Assembly: GCA_947504115.1 (NCBI GenBank)
Contig: CANNGH010000001.1
Span: 1 to 64,000 of the forward strand
Direction of reading: 5' to 3'
Origin: an uncultured Sedimentitalea sp.
GTDB taxonomy: Bacteria > Pseudomonadota > Alphaproteobacteria > Rhodobacterales > Rhodobacteraceae
Length of the DNA: 64,000 nt
How positions within the stretch are numbered: position 1 is the first letter of the stretch; every line of letters starts with the position of its first letter. The notes beneath the pieces are model-generated. The model had not been told where the DNA came from. It was given only the letters and a program-made list of their open reading frames with translations, and made no database searches. Positions 1 through 9,676 of the stretch are shown one piece after another. The position numbers and the translations under genes are program-made.

Positions 1-252
1 CTGACCAAGGACGAGGGCGGCCGTCACACGCCGTTCTTCGCGAATTACCGCCCGCAATTCTACTTCCGCACGACGGATGTGACTGGCACGGTGACGCTGC
101 CCGAGGGCACGGAGATGGTGATGCCCGGCGACAACCTGAAGTTCGAGGTCGAGCTGATCGCGCCGATCGCGATGGAGCAGGGCCTGCGCTTCGCCATCCG
201 CGAAGGCGGCCGCACCGTCGGTGCCGGCGTCGTCTCCAAGATCATCGCGTAA
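1..252 (+). CDS. tuf: Elongation factor Tu, C-terminal part
   Basis: The window opens inside this gene; 83 codons are read through to TAA. EF-Tu is the GTPase that delivers aminoacyl-tRNA to the ribosome. The visible part is beta-barrel domain 3, with family motifs such as [22 protein letters not shown] and the ending GAGVVSKI. It lies directly upstream of rpsJ, the usual alphaproteobacterial str-S10 junction. The G domain is outside the window. Confidence 0.97.
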   Translation: MTKDEGGRHTPFFANYRPQFYFRTTDVTGTVTLPEGTEMVMPGDNLKFEVELIAPIAMEQGLRFAIREGGRTVGAGVVSKIIA

Positions 253-289
253 CCGAAACGGGCGCGTGCGCGCGCCCGCAGGGTTCGAC

Positions 290-318
290 GAGGGGCAGCG
301 AATGGGTCGCTGCTCCTC
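290..318 (+). promoter_or_regulatory. Hairpin in the tuf-rpsJ gap
   Basis: Two 12-base arms (290-301 and 307-318) can pair with a single mismatch around a short loop. No T-run follows, so this is either a weak terminator or a leader structure of the S10 operon. Its position between tuf and rpsJ fits a control point, but the function is inferred. Confidence 0.3.
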
Positions 319-351
319 CTATCAACTCCAAGCCCCTGAAAGGCTGAAGAC

Positions 352-666
352 ATGCAAAGCCAAAACATCCGTATTCGGCTGAAGGCGTTCGATTACAGGG
401 TGCTGGATGCCAGCACGCAGGAAATCGTCAATACCGCCAAGCGGACCGGCGCAAACGTGCGCGGTCCGATCCCGCTGCCGAACAAGATCGAGAAATTCAC
501 CGTTCTGCGTGGCCCCCACGTCGACAAGAAATCCCGTGACCAGTTCGAGATCCGCACGCACAAGCGCCTGCTGGACATCGTCGATCCGACCCCCCAGACC
601 GTGGACGCGCTGATGAAGCTCGACCTCGCCGCTGGCGTGGATGTCGAGATCAAGCTGCAATCGTAA
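352..666 (+). CDS. rpsJ: 30S ribosomal protein S10
   Basis: This 104-residue protein matches the usual S10 length. Typical motifs are [14 protein letters not shown] near the start, [20 protein letters not shown] in the middle and [13 protein letters not shown]10 sits in the 30S head and also takes part in antitermination as NusE. It is the first gene of the S10 operon and is followed 17 bases later by rplC. The ATG is preceded by a purine-rich GAAAGG site. Confidence 0.98.
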   Translation: MQSQNIRIRLKAFDYRVLDASTQEIVNTAKRTGANVRGPIPLPNKIEKFTVLRGPHVDKKSRDQFEIRTHKRLLDIVDPTPQTVDALMKLDLAAGVDVEIKLQS

Positions 667-683
667 GCGGGGAGGGCCACAAG

Positions 684-1556
684 ATGTTGCGCTCTGGTAT
701 TATCGCAAAGAAAGTCGGCATGACCCGGCTGTTCATGGAAGACGGCAAGCAGGTTCCGGTCACGGTTCTCCAGCTCGACGGGTTGCAGGTGGTGGCGCAG
801 CGCACCGCCGAGAAGGATGGCTATACGGCCGTTCAGCTGGGTGCCGGCACGGCCCGCGTCAAGCGGACCAGCCAGGCCATGCGCGGCCATTTCGCCGCCG
901 CCAAGGTCGAGCCCAAGCGGAAGATCGCGGAATTCCGCGTCGATCCCGAGAACCTGATCAATGTGGGCGAGGAAATCACCGCTGACCATTATTTCGCCGG
1001 TCAGTATGTGGACGTCGCCGGCACCTCGATCGGCAAGGGCTTTGCCGGCGCGATGAAGCGGCACAATTTCGGCGGTCTGCGGGCGAGCCACGGCGTGTCG
1101 ATTTCGCACCGCTCGCACGGTTCCACCGGCCAGTGTCAGGACCCCGGCAAGGTGTTCAAGGGCAAGAAGATGGCCGGTCACATGGGTGCCGCCCGCATCA
1201 CCACGCAGAACCTCGAGGTCGTGCGCACCGATTCCGAGCGCGGTTTGATCATGGTCAAGGGCGCGGTTCCGGGTTCGAAGGGCGGCTGGGTGACGATCAA
1301 GGATGCGGTGAAAAAGCCGTTCCCCGAGAACGCCATTCTGCCCGCAGCCCTGAAATCCGCTGCCGCCGAGGCCGCGAAAGCCGCCGAGGAAGCCGCCGCA
1401 GCAGCCGCAGCCGAGGCCGAGGCCGAGGCGCAGCGTCTGGCCGAAGAGCAGGCCGCACAGGAGGCCGAGCAGCTGAAAGCCGCCGAGGCCGAGATCGAGG
1501 CCGAGAAGGATGCCGATATCGATCCTTCGAACGAGAAGAAGGAAGGCGAAGAATGA
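684..1556 (+). CDS. rplC: 50S ribosomal protein L3 with long acidic/Ala-rich tail
   Basis: 290 residues. Residues 1 to about 215 are a normal L3, beginning with [16 protein letters not shown] and containing the loop around [20 protein letters not shown]. The last 70 residues or so are almost entirely Ala, Glu, Lys and Gln and probably form a charged helix. L3 initiates 50S assembly and reaches the peptidyl-transferase centre. Tails of this type occur in L3 of related Rhodobacteraceae as far as I know; their role is not known to me. The stop overlaps the rplD start as ATGA, implying translational coupling. Confidence 0.96.
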   Translation: MLRSGIIAKKVGMTRLFMEDGKQVPVTVLQLDGLQVVAQRTAEKDGYTAVQLGAGTARVKRTSQAMRGHFAAAKVEPKRKIAEFRVDPENLINVGEEITADHYFAGQYVDVAGTSIGKGFAGAMKRHNFGGLRASHGVSISHRSHGSTGQCQDPGKVFKGKKMAGHMGAARITTQNLEVVRTDSERGLIMVKGAVPGSKGGWVTIKDAVKKPFPENAILPAALKSAAAEAAKAAEEAAAAAAAEAEAEAQRLAEEQAAQEAEQLKAAEAEIEAEKDADIDPSNEKKEGEE

Positions 1557-2170
1557 AACTCGACGTCATCAAACTGGACGGCGGCAAGGCCGGCGACATC
1601 GAGCTTGACGCCGATCTGTTCGGTCTCGAGCCGCGCGCCGACATCCTGCACCGTGTCGTCCGCTGGCAGCGCAACAATGCGCAGCAGGGCACGCACAAGG
1701 TCAAGACCCGGTCCGAGGTCAAATACTCGACCAAGAAGATCTATCGCCAGAAAGGCACCGGCGGCGCCCGCCATGGTGCGCGTTCGGCGCCGATCTTCCG
1801 CAGCGGTGGCATCTATGCCGGGCCGACGCCGCGCGACCACGGTCACGAGCTGACCAAGAAGTTCCGCAAGCTGGGCCTGCGCCACGCGCTGAGCGCCAAG
1901 GCCAAGGCCGGCGAACTGGTCGTGATCGACGCCGCGGAATCCGACGGCAAGACCGGTGCATTGGCCAAGCAGGTTGCAAACCTGGGCTGGAAGCGCGCGC
2001 TGATCATCGACGGGGCGACCGTCAACGAGGGTTTCGCCAAGGCCGCGCGCAATATCGAGGGTCTGGATGTCCTGCCTTCGATGGGCGCAAACGTTTACGA
2101 CATCCTCAAGCGTGACACGCTGGTGCTCACGAAGGCGGGTGTAGAGGCACTGGAGGCTCGGCTGAAATGA
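1553..2170 (+). CDS. rplD: 50S ribosomal protein L4
   Basis: 205 residues from the ATG that overlaps the rplC stop; this start gives the standard N-terminus [10 protein letters not shown]. The basic loop [19 protein letters not shown], about residues 60-80, is the extended arm that lines the exit tunnel. In E. coli L4 also represses the S10 operon; whether it does so here cannot be seen. The 3' end overlaps rplW by 4 bases. Confidence 0.96.
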   Translation: MKLDVIKLDGGKAGDIELDADLFGLEPRADILHRVVRWQRNNAQQGTHKVKTRSEVKYSTKKIYRQKGTGGARHGARSAPIFRSGGIYAGPTPRDHGHELTKKFRKLGLRHALSAKAKAGELVVIDAAESDGKTGALAKQVANLGWKRALIIDGATVNEGFAKAARNIEGLDVLPSMGANVYDILKRDTLVLTKAGVEALEARLK

Positions 2171-2463
2171 GCGCGAAGGCAGAACATTACGACGTGATCC
2201 GCAAGCCGGTCATCACCGAAAAGGCCACGATGGCAAGCGATGCCAACGCGGTCGTCTTCGAGGTGGCGATCGACAGCAACAAGCCGATGATCAAGGAAGC
2301 CGTCGAGGCGTTGTTCGGTGTGAAGGTCAAGGCCGTCAATACCTCGATCACCAAGGGCAAGGCCAAGCGGTTCCGCGGCCAACTGGGTCGGCGCAAGGAT
2401 GTCAAGAAGGCCTATGTGACCCTGGAAGAGGGAAACACCATTGACGTCACAACCGGCCTTTAA
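2167..2463 (+). CDS. rplW: 50S ribosomal protein L23
   Basis: 98 residues with the family opening [17 protein letters not shown], and the motif TITKGKAKR-like segment [18 protein letters not shown]23 lies at the tunnel exit and is the docking site for trigger factor and SRP. The start overlaps the rplD stop (ATGA). A 152-base gap follows, carrying a hairpin and a repeat. Confidence 0.97.
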   Translation: MSAKAEHYDVIRKPVITEKATMASDANAVVFEVAIDSNKPMIKEAVEALFGVKVKAVNTSITKGKAKRFRGQLGRRKDVKKAYVTLEEGNTIDVTTGL

Positions 2464-2484
2464 TAGGCACGGGCATCTTGCCAT

Positions 2485-2514
2485 GGCCCCGGATTCGATC
2501 CGGGGCCGCGGTTT
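2485..2514 (+). terminator. Hairpin after rplW
   Basis: A perfect 10-bp stem, GGCCCCGGAT at 2485-2494 pairing with ATCCGGGGCC at 2498-2507, is followed by GCGGTTTT. It could be a partial terminator inside the S10 operon. The T-run is short and offset, so strong termination is doubtful. Confidence 0.4.
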
Positions 2515-2546
2515 TCAACCGGGGACCTTTGGGGCCCTTTGAGCGA

Positions 2547-2568
2547 GGCGGGGTGAACCCCGCCCTAC
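2547..2568 (+). repeat. Short palindromic repeat, copy 1
   Basis: A 22-base element reading GGCGGGGTGAACCCCGCC followed by CTAC. The same element recurs at 9622, 14907 and 63489, with inverted copies at 14938 and 63520. It is present only between genes, so it is a REP-like family rather than a coding feature. Confidence 0.8.
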
Positions 2569-2615
2569 ATATCGCGGGGGCGTGCCCCTGCATTTGCTAA
2601 CGGAAGACAGAAAGC

Positions 2616-3458
2616 ATGGCACTCAAGTCGTACAAACCGACGACGCCGGGCCAGCGTGGGCTGGTTCTGATCGACCGTTCGGAGCTGTGGAAAGGCCGTC
2701 CGGTCAAATCCCTCACCGAAGGGTTGACCCGGCACGGCGGACGCAACAACACCGGACGGATCACGATGCGCCGCATTGGCGGCGGGGCAAAACGCCTCTA
2801 TCGGATCGTCGACTTCAAACGCAGCAAACTGGATGTCGCGGCAACAGTGGAACGGATCGAATACGACCCGAACCGGACCGCATTCATCGCGCTGATCAAA
2901 TATGACGATGGCGAGCAGGCTTACATCCTGGCACCGCAGCGTCTGGCGGTCGGCGACAAGGTCGTCGCCAGCGCCAAGGCCGACATCAAGCCCGGCAACG
3001 CGATGCGGTTCTCGGGGATGCCGATCGGCACGATCGTCCACAACATCGAGATGAAGCCCGGCAAGGGCGGCCAGATCGCGCGCGCTGCAGGCACATATGC
3101 CCAGTTCGTGGGTCGCGATGGCGGCTATGCGCAGATCCGGCTCAGCAGCGGCGAATTGCGTCTGGTGCGGCAGGAATGCATGGCCACCGTCGGCGCCGTC
3201 TCGAACCCCGACAACAGCAACCAGGATCAGGGCAAGGCAGGCCGCATGCGTCACAAGGGCATTCGCCCCTCGGTGCGCGGTGTCGCGATGAACCCGATCG
3301 ACCACCCGCACGGTGGTGGCGAGGGTCGCACCTCGGGTGGCCGCCATCCGGTCACGCCCTGGGGCAAGCCGACGAAGGGTGCGCGCACCCGTAACAGGAA
3401 CAAGGCGTCCAGCAAGCTGATCATCCGCTCGCGTCACGCCAAGAAAAAGGGACGCTGA
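2616..3458 (+). CDS. rplB: 50S ribosomal protein L2
   Basis: 280 residues, the usual length. It starts [17 protein letters not shown] and carries the C-terminal [14 protein letters not shown] motif whose histidine lies near the peptidyl-transferase centre. L2 is needed for subunit association. Its distance from rplW (152 bases, filled by a hairpin and a repeat) is unusual for this operon. rpsS follows after 3 bases. Confidence 0.98.
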   Translation: MALKSYKPTTPGQRGLVLIDRSELWKGRPVKSLTEGLTRHGGRNNTGRITMRRIGGGAKRLYRIVDFKRSKLDVAATVERIEYDPNRTAFIALIKYDDGEQAYILAPQRLAVGDKVVASAKADIKPGNAMRFSGMPIGTIVHNIEMKPGKGGQIARAAGTYAQFVGRDGGYAQIRLSSGELRLVRQECMATVGAVSNPDNSNQDQGKAGRMRHKGIRPSVRGVAMNPIDHPHGGGEGRTSGGRHPVTPWGKPTKGARTRNRNKASSKLIIRSRHAKKKGR

Positions 3459-3461
3459 TAG

Positions 3462-3740
3462 ATGTCTCGCTCTGTCTGGAAAGGTCCTTTTGTCGACGCT
3501 TACGTGTTGAAAAAGGCCGAGGCGGCCCGCGAAAGCGGTCGCAACGAAGTCATCAAGATCTGGTCGCGCCGGTCGACCATTCTGCCGCAATTCGTCGGGC
3601 TGACGTTTGGCGTCTACAACGGCAAGAAACATGTCCCGGTGAACGTCAGCGAAGACATGATCGGTCAGAAGTTCGGTGAATATTCCCCGACCCGGACCTA
3701 TTTCGGTCATGCTGCCGACAAGAAAGCGAGGCGCAAGTAA
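3462..3740 (+). CDS. rpsS: 30S ribosomal protein S19
   Basis: 92 residues with the diagnostic [17 protein letters not shown] opening and [16 protein letters not shown] near the end. S19 binds 16S rRNA in the 30S head together with S13. It is tightly packed between rplB and rplV. Confidence 0.98.
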   Translation: MSRSVWKGPFVDAYVLKKAEAARESGRNEVIKIWSRRSTILPQFVGLTFGVYNGKKHVPVNVSEDMIGQKFGEYSPTRTYFGHAADKKARRK

Positions 3741-3743
3741 GCC

Positions 3744-4124
3744 ATGAGCAAGGATAAGAATCCCCGCCGCGTGGCCGATAACGAAGCAATGGCAAAACTG
3801 CGCATGCTTCGCACCAGCCCGCAAAAGCTGAACCTGGTGGCCGCGATGATCCGCGGCAAGAAGGTCGAGCGCGCCCTGACCGATCTGATGTTCTCGAACA
3901 AGCGGATCGCCGAGGACGTGCGCAAATGCCTTCAGTCCGCGATCGCCAATGCCGAGAACAACCACAATCTGGACGTTGACGAACTGGTCGTGGCCGAAGC
4001 CTATGTGGGCAAGAACCTGACGCTGAAGCGCGGTCGTCCGCGTGCGCGCGGCCGGTTCGGCAAGATCGTGAAGCCGTTCTCGGAACTGACAATCAAGGTT
4101 CGCCAAGTCGAGGAGCAAGTCTGA
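3744..4124 (+). CDS. rplV: 50S ribosomal protein L22
   Basis: 126 residues. The core has [20 protein letters not shown] and the tunnel-lining hairpin around [18 protein letters not shown]22 forms the exit-tunnel constriction with L4. The stop shares one base with the start of rpsC (TGATG), so the two are translationally coupled. Confidence 0.97.
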   Translation: MSKDKNPRRVADNEAMAKLRMLRTSPQKLNLVAAMIRGKKVERALTDLMFSNKRIAEDVRKCLQSAIANAENNHNLDVDELVVAEAYVGKNLTLKRGRPRARGRFGKIVKPFSELTIKVRQVEEQV

Positions 4125-4834
4125 TGGGTAACAAAGTCAATCCGATCGGGATGCGCCTCCAGGTCAACCGCACCTGGGACAGTCGCTGGTATGCCGACAC
4201 CAAGGATTACGGCGATCTGCTGCTGGAAGACCTCAAGATCCGCGATTTCGTCAAGAACGAGTGCAAGCAGGCGGGTATCAGCCGCGTGATCATCGAACGT
4301 CCGCACAAGAAGTGCCGCGTGACGATCCACACGGCACGCCCCGGCGTCATCATTGGCAAGAAAGGCGCGGATATCGAAACGCTGCGCAAGAAGATCGCCA
4401 ACATAACCGACAGCGAGTTGCACCTGAACATCGTCGAGGTGCGCAAGCCCGAGTTGGACGCCGCGCTGGTGGGTGAATCCATCGCTCAGCAGCTTGAGCG
4501 CCGTGTGTCCTTCCGTCGCGCCATGAAGCGTGCCGTGCAGAACGCCATGCGCATGGGTGCGCTGGGGATCCGCGTGAACCTTGCCGGCCGTCTCGGTGGC
4601 GCGGAAATCGCGCGGACCGAATGGTATCGCGAGGGTCGGGTGCCGCTGCACACGCTGCGGGCGGATATCGATTACGCCCATGTCGAGGCCCAGACGGCCT
4701 ATGGCATCATCGGGATCAAGACCTGGATCTTCAAAGGCGAGATCATGGAACACGATCCTTCGGCGCGCGATCGCAAGGCGCAGGAACTCCAGGACGGCCC
4801 TGCACCCCGCGGTGCCGGTGGCGGACGCCGGTAA
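4124..4834 (+). CDS. rpsC: 30S ribosomal protein S3
   Basis: 236 residues, opening [12 protein letters not shown]. The type II KH domain contains [14 protein letters not shown] (about residues 67-80), and the C-terminal domain contains [20 protein letters not shown]3 helps shape the mRNA entry channel and its helicase activity. rplP follows after 12 bases with GGAGACGG as ribosome-binding site. Confidence 0.98.
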   Translation: MGNKVNPIGMRLQVNRTWDSRWYADTKDYGDLLLEDLKIRDFVKNECKQAGISRVIIERPHKKCRVTIHTARPGVIIGKKGADIETLRKKIANITDSELHLNIVEVRKPELDAALVGESIAQQLERRVSFRRAMKRAVQNAMRMGALGIRVNLAGRLGGAEIARTEWYREGRVPLHTLRADIDYAHVEAQTAYGIIGIKTWIFKGEIMEHDPSARDRKAQELQDGPAPRGAGGGRR

Positions 4835-4846
4835 GGAGACGGAAAG

Positions 4847-5260
4847 ATGCTTCAACCAAAACGTACGAAATTCCGCAAACAGCACAAGGGCCGTATCCAC
4901 GGCCTGGCCAAGGGCGGCAGCGATCTGAACTTTGGCACATACGGGCTGAAGGCGCTTCAGCCCGAGCGGGTGACCGCGCGCCAGATCGAAGCGGCACGTC
5001 GCGCGATGACGCGTCACATGAAACGGCAGGGCCGTGTCTGGATCCGGATTTTTCCCGACACCCCGGTGACCTCCAAGCCCACCGAGGTGCGTATGGGCAA
5101 GGGCAAGGGCTCGGTCGATTTCTGGGCCGCCCGGATCAAGCCGGGCCGGGTCATGTTCGAAATCGACGGCGTGAGCGATGACGTTGCGCGCGAGGCCCTG
5201 CGCCTTGCCGCGATGAAGTTGCCGATCAAGACGCGTGTCGTGGTTCGCGAAGACTGGTAA
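4847..5260 (+). CDS. rplP: 50S ribosomal protein L16
   Basis: 137 residues, opening [16 protein letters not shown], with [19 protein letters not shown] near the middle; both are family hallmarks. L16 helps position A-site tRNA. This is the last gene before the operon is interrupted by a repeat, a terminator and a reverse-strand gene. Confidence 0.98.
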   Translation: MLQPKRTKFRKQHKGRIHGLAKGGSDLNFGTYGLKALQPERVTARQIEAARRAMTRHMKRQGRVWIRIFPDTPVTSKPTEVRMGKGKGSVDFWAARIKPGRVMFEIDGVSDDVAREALRLAAMKLPIKTRVVVREDW

Positions 5261-5266
5261 ACGCAT

Positions 5267-5288
5267 GGCGGGGCGACCCCCGCCCTAC
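5267..5288 (+). repeat. Short palindromic repeat, variant copy
   Basis: GGCGGGGCGACCCCCGCC followed by CTAC, a two-base variant of the 22-bp element at 2547. It begins 6 bases after the rplP stop. Confidence 0.7.
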
Positions 5289-5301
5289 GAAATCCGCGAG
5301 G

Positions 5302-5332
5302 CCCCCATCGATATGATCGGTGGGGGTTTTTC
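5302..5332 (+). terminator. Rho-independent terminator after rplP
   Basis: The arms CCCCCATCGAT (5303-5312 region) and ATCGGTGGGGG pair with one G-T wobble around a 3-base loop, and the stem is followed directly by TTTTT. It can stop transcription from rplP, and in the other direction transcription from the reverse-strand gene that ends at 5371. Confidence 0.8.
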
Positions 5333-5370
5333 GCTTTCCGGGACCCGCCAGTCGATGCAAAGCGATACGT

Positions 5371-6003
5371 TCACTCCGGACCGTCCGTCACGATTTCCAG
5401 CCCGACATTGCCGATCGTTTTATTACGCCCCAATGTCCGATGTTTCAGGGTGCCGTTCACGATATAGAGATCCTTGACGTCGTATCTGTCCGATACGCCG
5501 TCCTCGCGCCTCACGAAGATGGCGGCGGTGGTGAGGTGGGGATCGGTCGGCTCTTCGAGGCGGAAGAAGGACGGGTCGGCATTTTCCGCCAATGCGCGCA
5601 TGGTGACGAGGATTTCACTGTAATCGGTTATGCGCTCGTCCTGAAAATAGCAGTAGCCCTCGGCGCCACCCACACCCACGGCGACGACCGCACCGACAAC
5701 GATGCCGACCGGGTTCGTCAGCGCAGCGCCCACGGCCCCGAGGCCGGTTCCGGCGACACCCGCGATCGTGCCCGCCGCCGAACTGCCCGCTGCTGTGGAA
5801 CCGAGCATCGTCGCCCCGGTCACATTGTTGGTGAGCGTGTAGTAGCCGAACGCCCGAGACGCGAATTCGGATGTGGCGTTGCCGATGCTGGCCGCGCTTT
5901 TTCCCTTGAGCAGCGAACTCAGGCGGTAGTCGCAGAACTCGGCGGAGGCCTGGGTCGCGATGGCCTGAGCAGCCAGCACCATGATGGCGAGAGATCTTTT
6001 CAT
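5371..6003 (-). CDS. Exported or membrane protein of unknown function
   Basis: 210 residues from the ATG at 6003, chosen because it gives a clean signal peptide (MKRSLAIMVLAAQAIATQASA) and has GGAAG upstream. A longer in-frame start at 6111 exists but has no signal-like N-terminus. The middle (roughly residues 55-105) is a Gly/Ala/Val-rich hydrophobic stretch, with two Cys (EFCDY after the signal, GYCYF after the hydrophobic part). The C-terminal third is soluble and charged. I do not recognise the family. It lies opposite to the ribosomal genes, between rplP and rpmC, and is probably an insertion into the operon. Confidence 0.7.
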   Translation of the reverse strand: MKRSLAIMVLAAQAIATQASAEFCDYRLSSLLKGKSAASIGNATSEFASRAFGYYTLTNNVTGATMLGSTAAGSSAAGTIAGVAGTGLGAVGAALTNPVGIVVGAVVAVGVGGAEGYCYFQDERITDYSEILVTMRALAENADPSFFRLEEPTDPHLTTAAIFVRREDGVSDRYDVKDLYIVNGTLKHRTLGRNKTIGNVGLEIVTDGPE

Positions 6004-6104
6004 CGGGCTGTTCTTCCCATAGGTTACGGGTGGTATTCGAGGCGTCATAACGCATAAGCGGGTGCTCCACGAGAGCGGCCGGTGCGCGGTGCGCAACATT
6101 GCGC

Positions 6105-6133
6105 TTGCCATCGCGCGGCAACGCTCCTATACG
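6105..6133 (+). promoter_or_regulatory. Predicted sigma-70 promoter for rpmC and downstream genes
   Basis: TTGCCA at 6105-6110, a 17-base spacer, then TATACG at 6128-6133. It is 79 bases upstream of the rpmC start and lies behind the terminator at 5302 and the reverse-strand gene. A new start of transcription here would be needed to express rpmC-rpmD if the upstream terminator works. Confidence 0.55.
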
Positions 6134-6211
6134 GCGGACTTCTAACCCAATCCACGGGAATCAGGGTGACGCCTTGCGCGGCCCTCCCGTGATGTTGAAA
6201 GGAATTAGGCG

Positions 6212-6415
6212 ATGAACGCCAAGGAATTGCACGACAAGACGCCGGACCAGCTCCGGGAGGAGCTGGCGAAGCTCAAGAAAGAGAGCTTCAACCTGCGTTT
6301 TCAGCAGGCGACCGGCCAGTTGGAAAATGCCGCACGAATCCGCACTGCGCGCCGCAGCGTTGCGCGCGTGAAGACCGTGCTGAACCAGAAAGCCGCGCAA
6401 GCGGCGGCAGAATAA
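6212..6415 (+). CDS. rpmC: 50S ribosomal protein L29
   Basis: 67 residues, opening [20 protein letters not shown], with the conserved ESFNLRFQ...GQLEN core. L29 sits beside L23 at the tunnel exit. AAAGGAATTAGGCG precedes the ATG. It is followed by rpsQ after 13 bases, and has been separated from rplP by about 950 bases. Confidence 0.97.
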   Translation: MNAKELHDKTPDQLREELAKLKKESFNLRFQQATGQLENAARIRTARRSVARVKTVLNQKAAQAAAE

Positions 6416-6428
6416 CGGAGTCTGACAG

Positions 6429-6659
6429 ATGCCCAAACGTATTCTTCAAGGCACCGTGACATCGGACCAGAACAAGCAGACCGTGACCGTTCTGGTCGAG
6501 CGCCGCTTCAAGCATCCGCTGATGGAAAAGACCATCCGCAAGTCCAAGAAGTACCGCGCCCATGATGAGGCCGACAAGTTCAAGGTCGGCGATATCGTCC
6601 GCATCATCGAATGCGCGCCGAAATCGAAAACGAAACGCTGGGAGGTGCTGGAGGCGTAA
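6429..6659 (+). CDS. rpsQ: 30S ribosomal protein S17
   Basis: 76 residues. [20 protein letters not shown] and the later SKKYRAHDE...GDIVRIIE are the S17 OB-fold signatures. It binds the 5' domain of 16S rRNA. A 70-base gap leads to rplN. Confidence 0.97.
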   Translation: MPKRILQGTVTSDQNKQTVTVLVERRFKHPLMEKTIRKSKKYRAHDEADKFKVGDIVRIIECAPKSKTKRWEVLEA

Positions 6660-6729
6660 GCCGCTACACCTTCCGGTTTGAGCGAAACCCTGGGGCATAT
6701 GTAAGTCCCCAAAGGTCGGGAGAAACCAC

Positions 6730-7098
6730 ATGATCCAGATGCAGACCAATCTGGATGTTGCTGACAATAGCGGCGCCCGCCGCGTTCAGTGCATCAAGGT
6801 TCTGGGTGGTTCCAAGCGTAGATACGCGTCCGTCGGCGACATCGTTGTCGTCTCGGTCAAGGAAGCCATCCCACGCGGTCGCGTGAAGAAGGGTGACGTG
6901 CGCAAGGCCGTCGTCGTGCGCACCGCCAAGGAAGTCCGCCGTGAGGACGGCACCGCGATCCGTTTCGATCGCAACGCTGCCGTCATTCTCAACAACAACA
7001 ACGAGCCGATCGGCACCCGTATCTTCGGGCCGGTGGTGCGCGAGTTGCGTGCGAAGAACTTCATGAAAATCATCTCGCTTGCTCCGGAGGTGCTGTAA
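6730..7098 (+). CDS. rplN: 50S ribosomal protein L14
   Basis: 122 residues, opening [20 protein letters not shown], with [18 protein letters not shown] near residue 80 and the [13 protein letters not shown] ending. This is full length. L14 contacts 16S rRNA through an intersubunit bridge. Confidence 0.98.
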   Translation: MIQMQTNLDVADNSGARRVQCIKVLGGSKRRYASVGDIVVVSVKEAIPRGRVKKGDVRKAVVVRTAKEVRREDGTAIRFDRNAAVILNNNNEPIGTRIFGPVVRELRAKNFMKIISLAPEVL

Positions 7099-7100
7099 CC

Positions 7101-7412
7101 ATGGCTGCCAAACTCCGCAAAGGCGACAAGGTCGTCGTGCTGGCCGGCAAGGACAAGGGCAAGGAAGGTACAATTACCTCCGTTGATCCCAAGGCCGGCA
7201 AGGCCGTTGTCGACGGCATCAACATGGCCATCCGCGCCACGCGTCAAAGCCAGACCAGCCAGGGCGGCCGCATCCCCAAGGCGATGCCGATCCAGCTGAG
7301 CAACCTGGCGCTGCTTGACGCCAACGGAAAACCCACCCGCGTGGGTTTCAAGGTCGACGGCGACAAGAAAGTCCGCGTTGCCAAAACCACGGGGGACGTG
7401 ATCGATGCTTGA
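7101..7412 (+). CDS. rplX: 50S ribosomal protein L24
   Basis: 103 residues with the KOW motif [20 protein letters not shown] at the start. L24 is an early 50S assembly initiator. It is separated from rplN by 2 bases and overlaps rplE by 8 bases. Confidence 0.97.
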   Translation: MAAKLRKGDKVVVLAGKDKGKEGTITSVDPKAGKAVVDGINMAIRATRQSQTSQGGRIPKAMPIQLSNLALLDANGKPTRVGFKVDGDKKVRVAKTTGDVIDA

Positions 7413-7968
7413 TACCGCAACCTACATCCCGCGCCTGAAGTCGGATTTCCGCGAGCGTATCAAACCGGCGCTGAAGGAAGAATTCGGCTACAAGAACGAC
7501 ATGCAGATCCCGCGTCTGGACAAGATTGTCCTGAACATCGGCTGCGGTGCTGAAGCGGTGCGCGACAGCAAGAAGGCCAAATCGGCGCAGGACGATCTGA
7601 GCCTGATCGCCGGCCAGCGTGCCGTCGTCACCAAGGCCAAGAAATCCATCGCCGGTTTCCGGGTCCGCGAAGAGATGCCGCTGGGCACCAAGGTGACGCT
7701 GCGCGGCGACCGCATGTATGAATTTCTCGATCGTCTGATCACCATCGCCCTGCCGCGCGTCCGCGACTTTCGCGGCGTGTCGGGCAAATCGTTCGATGGC
7801 CGTGGCAACTATGCCATGGGTCTGAAGGAACACATCGTGTTCCCCGAGATCGATTTCGACAAGGTCGACGAGACCTGGGGGATGGACATCATCATCGCCA
7901 CCACGGCGCAAACCGACGCTGAAGCCAAGGCGCTGTTGAAGCATTTCAACATGCCCTTCAACTCATAA
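7405..7968 (+). CDS. rplE: 50S ribosomal protein L5
   Basis: 187 residues. It contains [38 protein letters not shown] and the C-terminal [16 protein letters not shown], all L5 hallmarks. L5 binds 5S rRNA and contacts P-site tRNA. The start lies inside the end of rplX. Confidence 0.98.
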   Translation: MLDTATYIPRLKSDFRERIKPALKEEFGYKNDMQIPRLDKIVLNIGCGAEAVRDSKKAKSAQDDLSLIAGQRAVVTKAKKSIAGFRVREEMPLGTKVTLRGDRMYEFLDRLITIALPRVRDFRGVSGKSFDGRGNYAMGLKEHIVFPEIDFDKVDETWGMDIIIATTAQTDAEAKALLKHFNMPFNS

Positions 7969-7986
7969 GCGCGGGAAGGAACAGAC

Positions 7987-8292
7987 ATGGCTAAGAAAGC
8001 AATGATCGAACGCGAAAAGAAGCGTGAGGCGCTGGTCAAGAAATATGCCGCCAAGCGTGCCGCGCTGAAAGAGATCGCGAATGACGAAAGCAAACCGATG
8101 GAAGAGCGGTTCAAGGCGCGCCTGAACCTGGCGAAGCTGCCGCGCAACTCCTCGGCGGTGCGGTTGCACAACCGCTGCCGGCTGACCGGGCGTCCGCATG
8201 CCTATTACCGCAAACTCAAGATTTCGCGGATCGCCCTGCGCGATCTGGGCTCGGCCGGGCAGATCCCCGGTCTGGTGAAATCGAGCTGGTAA
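7987..8292 (+). CDS. rpsN: 30S ribosomal protein S14 (zinc-free type)
   Basis: 101 residues. This is the long form lacking the CxxC zinc motifs, with [21 protein letters not shown]14 assembles late in the 30S head. It is placed between rplE and rpsH as usual. Confidence 0.97.
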   Translation: MAKKAMIEREKKREALVKKYAAKRAALKEIANDESKPMEERFKARLNLAKLPRNSSAVRLHNRCRLTGRPHAYYRKLKISRIALRDLGSAGQIPGLVKSSW

Positions 8293-8305
8293 GGGAGAGA
8301 CAGTC

Positions 8306-8698
8306 ATGAACGATCCTATCGCAGACATGCTCACCCGGATCCGCAACGCCCAGATGCGCGGCAAGTCGACGGTGATCACACCGGCCTCCAAGCTGCGCGG
8401 CTGGGTTCTGGATGTGCTCGCCGACGAGGGTTATATCCGCGGTTATGAAGCAACCACCGGCGCGGACGGTCATCCGGCGCTGGAAATCAGCCTGAAATAT
8501 TACGAAGGCGTCCCCGTCATTCGCGAATTGACCCGGGTCAGCAAACCCGGTCGCCGCGTCTATATGGGCGTCAAGGATGTTCCCAGTGTCCGTCAGGGCC
8601 TGGGTGTGTCGATTGTCTCGACCTCGAAAGGGGTGATGTCGGATGCAAGTGCACGTAGCCAGAACGTTGGCGGCGAAGTGCTTTGCACCGTATTCTAA
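8306..8698 (+). CDS. rpsH: 30S ribosomal protein S8
   Basis: 130 residues, starting [19 protein letters not shown], with the C-terminal [21 protein letters not shown]8 binds the central domain of 16S rRNA and is the spc-operon repressor in E. coli. GGAGGG lies just after its stop and serves rplF. Confidence 0.98.
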   Translation: MNDPIADMLTRIRNAQMRGKSTVITPASKLRGWVLDVLADEGYIRGYEATTGADGHPALEISLKYYEGVPVIRELTRVSKPGRRVYMGVKDVPSVRQGLGVSIVSTSKGVMSDASARSQNVGGEVLCTVF

Positions 8699-8708
8699 GG
8701 AGGGTCTG

Positions 8709-9242
8709 ATGTCTCGTATTGGCAAACAACCCGTCGAGTTGCCCAGCGGTGTTTCGGCATCCGTCTCGGGCCAGACCATCGAGGTCAAGGGACCCAAGGG
8801 CACCCGCAGCTTCAGCGCGACCGACGATGTCGCCATTGCGGTCGATGACAATGTCGTCACCGTGACGCCGCGCGGCAATTCCAAGCGCGCGCGTCAGCAA
8901 TGGGGCATGAGCCGCTCGATGATCGCGAATCTGGTCACCGGCGTCAGCACCGGCTTCAAGCGCGAGCTTGAAGTGCAGGGCGTCGGCTATCGTGCGCAGA
9001 TGCAGGGTAAAACGCTCAAGCTGAACCTCGGCCTGTCCCACGATGTGGATTATACCGCGCCGGACGATGTGACCGTGACCGCGCCCAAGCAGACCGAAAT
9101 CGTCGTCGAGGGCATCGACGAACAGCGGGTCGGGCAGGTTGCCGCGAACATCCGTTCCTGGCGCGAACCCGAGCCTTACAAGGGCAAGGGCATCCGCTAC
9201 AAGGGTGAGTTCGTCTTCCGCAAGGAAGGCAAGAAGAAGTAA
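8709..9242 (+). CDS. rplF: 50S ribosomal protein L6
   Basis: 177 residues from the ATG that follows AAGGAGGGTCTG; starting there gives the standard [15 protein letters not shown]. An upstream in-frame extension overlaps rpsH and lacks a ribosome-binding site. The C-terminal [16 protein letters not shown] motif is intact. L6 sits near the GTPase-associated centre. Confidence 0.97.
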   Translation: MSRIGKQPVELPSGVSASVSGQTIEVKGPKGTRSFSATDDVAIAVDDNVVTVTPRGNSKRARQQWGMSRSMIANLVTGVSTGFKRELEVQGVGYRAQMQGKTLKLNLGLSHDVDYTAPDDVTVTAPKQTEIVVEGIDEQRVGQVAANIRSWREPEPYKGKGIRYKGEFVFRKEGKKK

Positions 9243-9255
9243 GGACGTAAAGACA

Positions 9256-9615
9256 ATGGCAAACAGCAAAAGAAACCTGTTTCTGAAGCGCCGTCTGCGC
9301 GTTCGGAACAAGCTCCGCAAGGTGAATGCCGGGCGTCCGCGCCTGAGCGTGCACCGGTCCAGCAAGAACATCAGCGTTCAGCTGATCGACGACGTCAAGG
9401 GCGTCACGCTGGCCTCGGCCTCGTCGCTCGAGAAAGATCTGGGCGTCGTGGGCAAGAACAACGTCGAGGCGGCCACCAAGGTGGGCGTCGCCATCGCCGA
9501 GCGCGCGAAAAAGGCCGGTGTCGAGGAAGCCTATTTCGACCGTGGCGGTTTTCTGTTTCACGGCCGGGTCAAGGCATTGGCCGACGCCGCCCGCGAAGGC
9601 GGTCTGAAACTCTGA
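9256..9615 (+). CDS. rplR: 50S ribosomal protein L18
   Basis: 119 residues starting [20 protein letters not shown], chosen over a longer in-frame start inside rplF. AAGGACG precedes the ATG. The segment [20 protein letters not shown] is the 5S rRNA-binding region. A repeat-rich gap of 177 bases follows before rpsE. Confidence 0.97.
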   Translation: MANSKRNLFLKRRLRVRNKLRKVNAGRPRLSVHRSSKNISVQLIDDVKGVTLASASSLEKDLGVVGKNNVEAATKVGVAIAERAKKAGVEEAYFDRGGFLFHGRVKALADAAREGGLKL

Positions 9616-9621
9616 CGGTGC

Positions 9622-9643
9622 GGCGGGGTGAACCCCGCCCTAC
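9622..9643 (+). repeat. Short palindromic repeat, copy 2
   Basis: This is identical to the 22-bp element at 2547 (GGCGGGGTGAACCCCGCC plus CTAC). It starts 6 bases after the rplR stop. Confidence 0.8.
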
Positions 9644-9655
9644 CGATGCGCCGCA

Positions 9656-9676
9656 GGCGGGGTTCGCCCCGTCCCT
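9656..9676 (+). repeat. Degenerate palindromic repeat beside copy 2
   Basis: GGCGGGGTTCGCCCCGTCC is a diverged version of the same palindrome, 12 bases downstream of the intact copy. Together the two occupy the start of the rplR-rpsE gap; the rest of that gap shows no gene. Confidence 0.55.
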
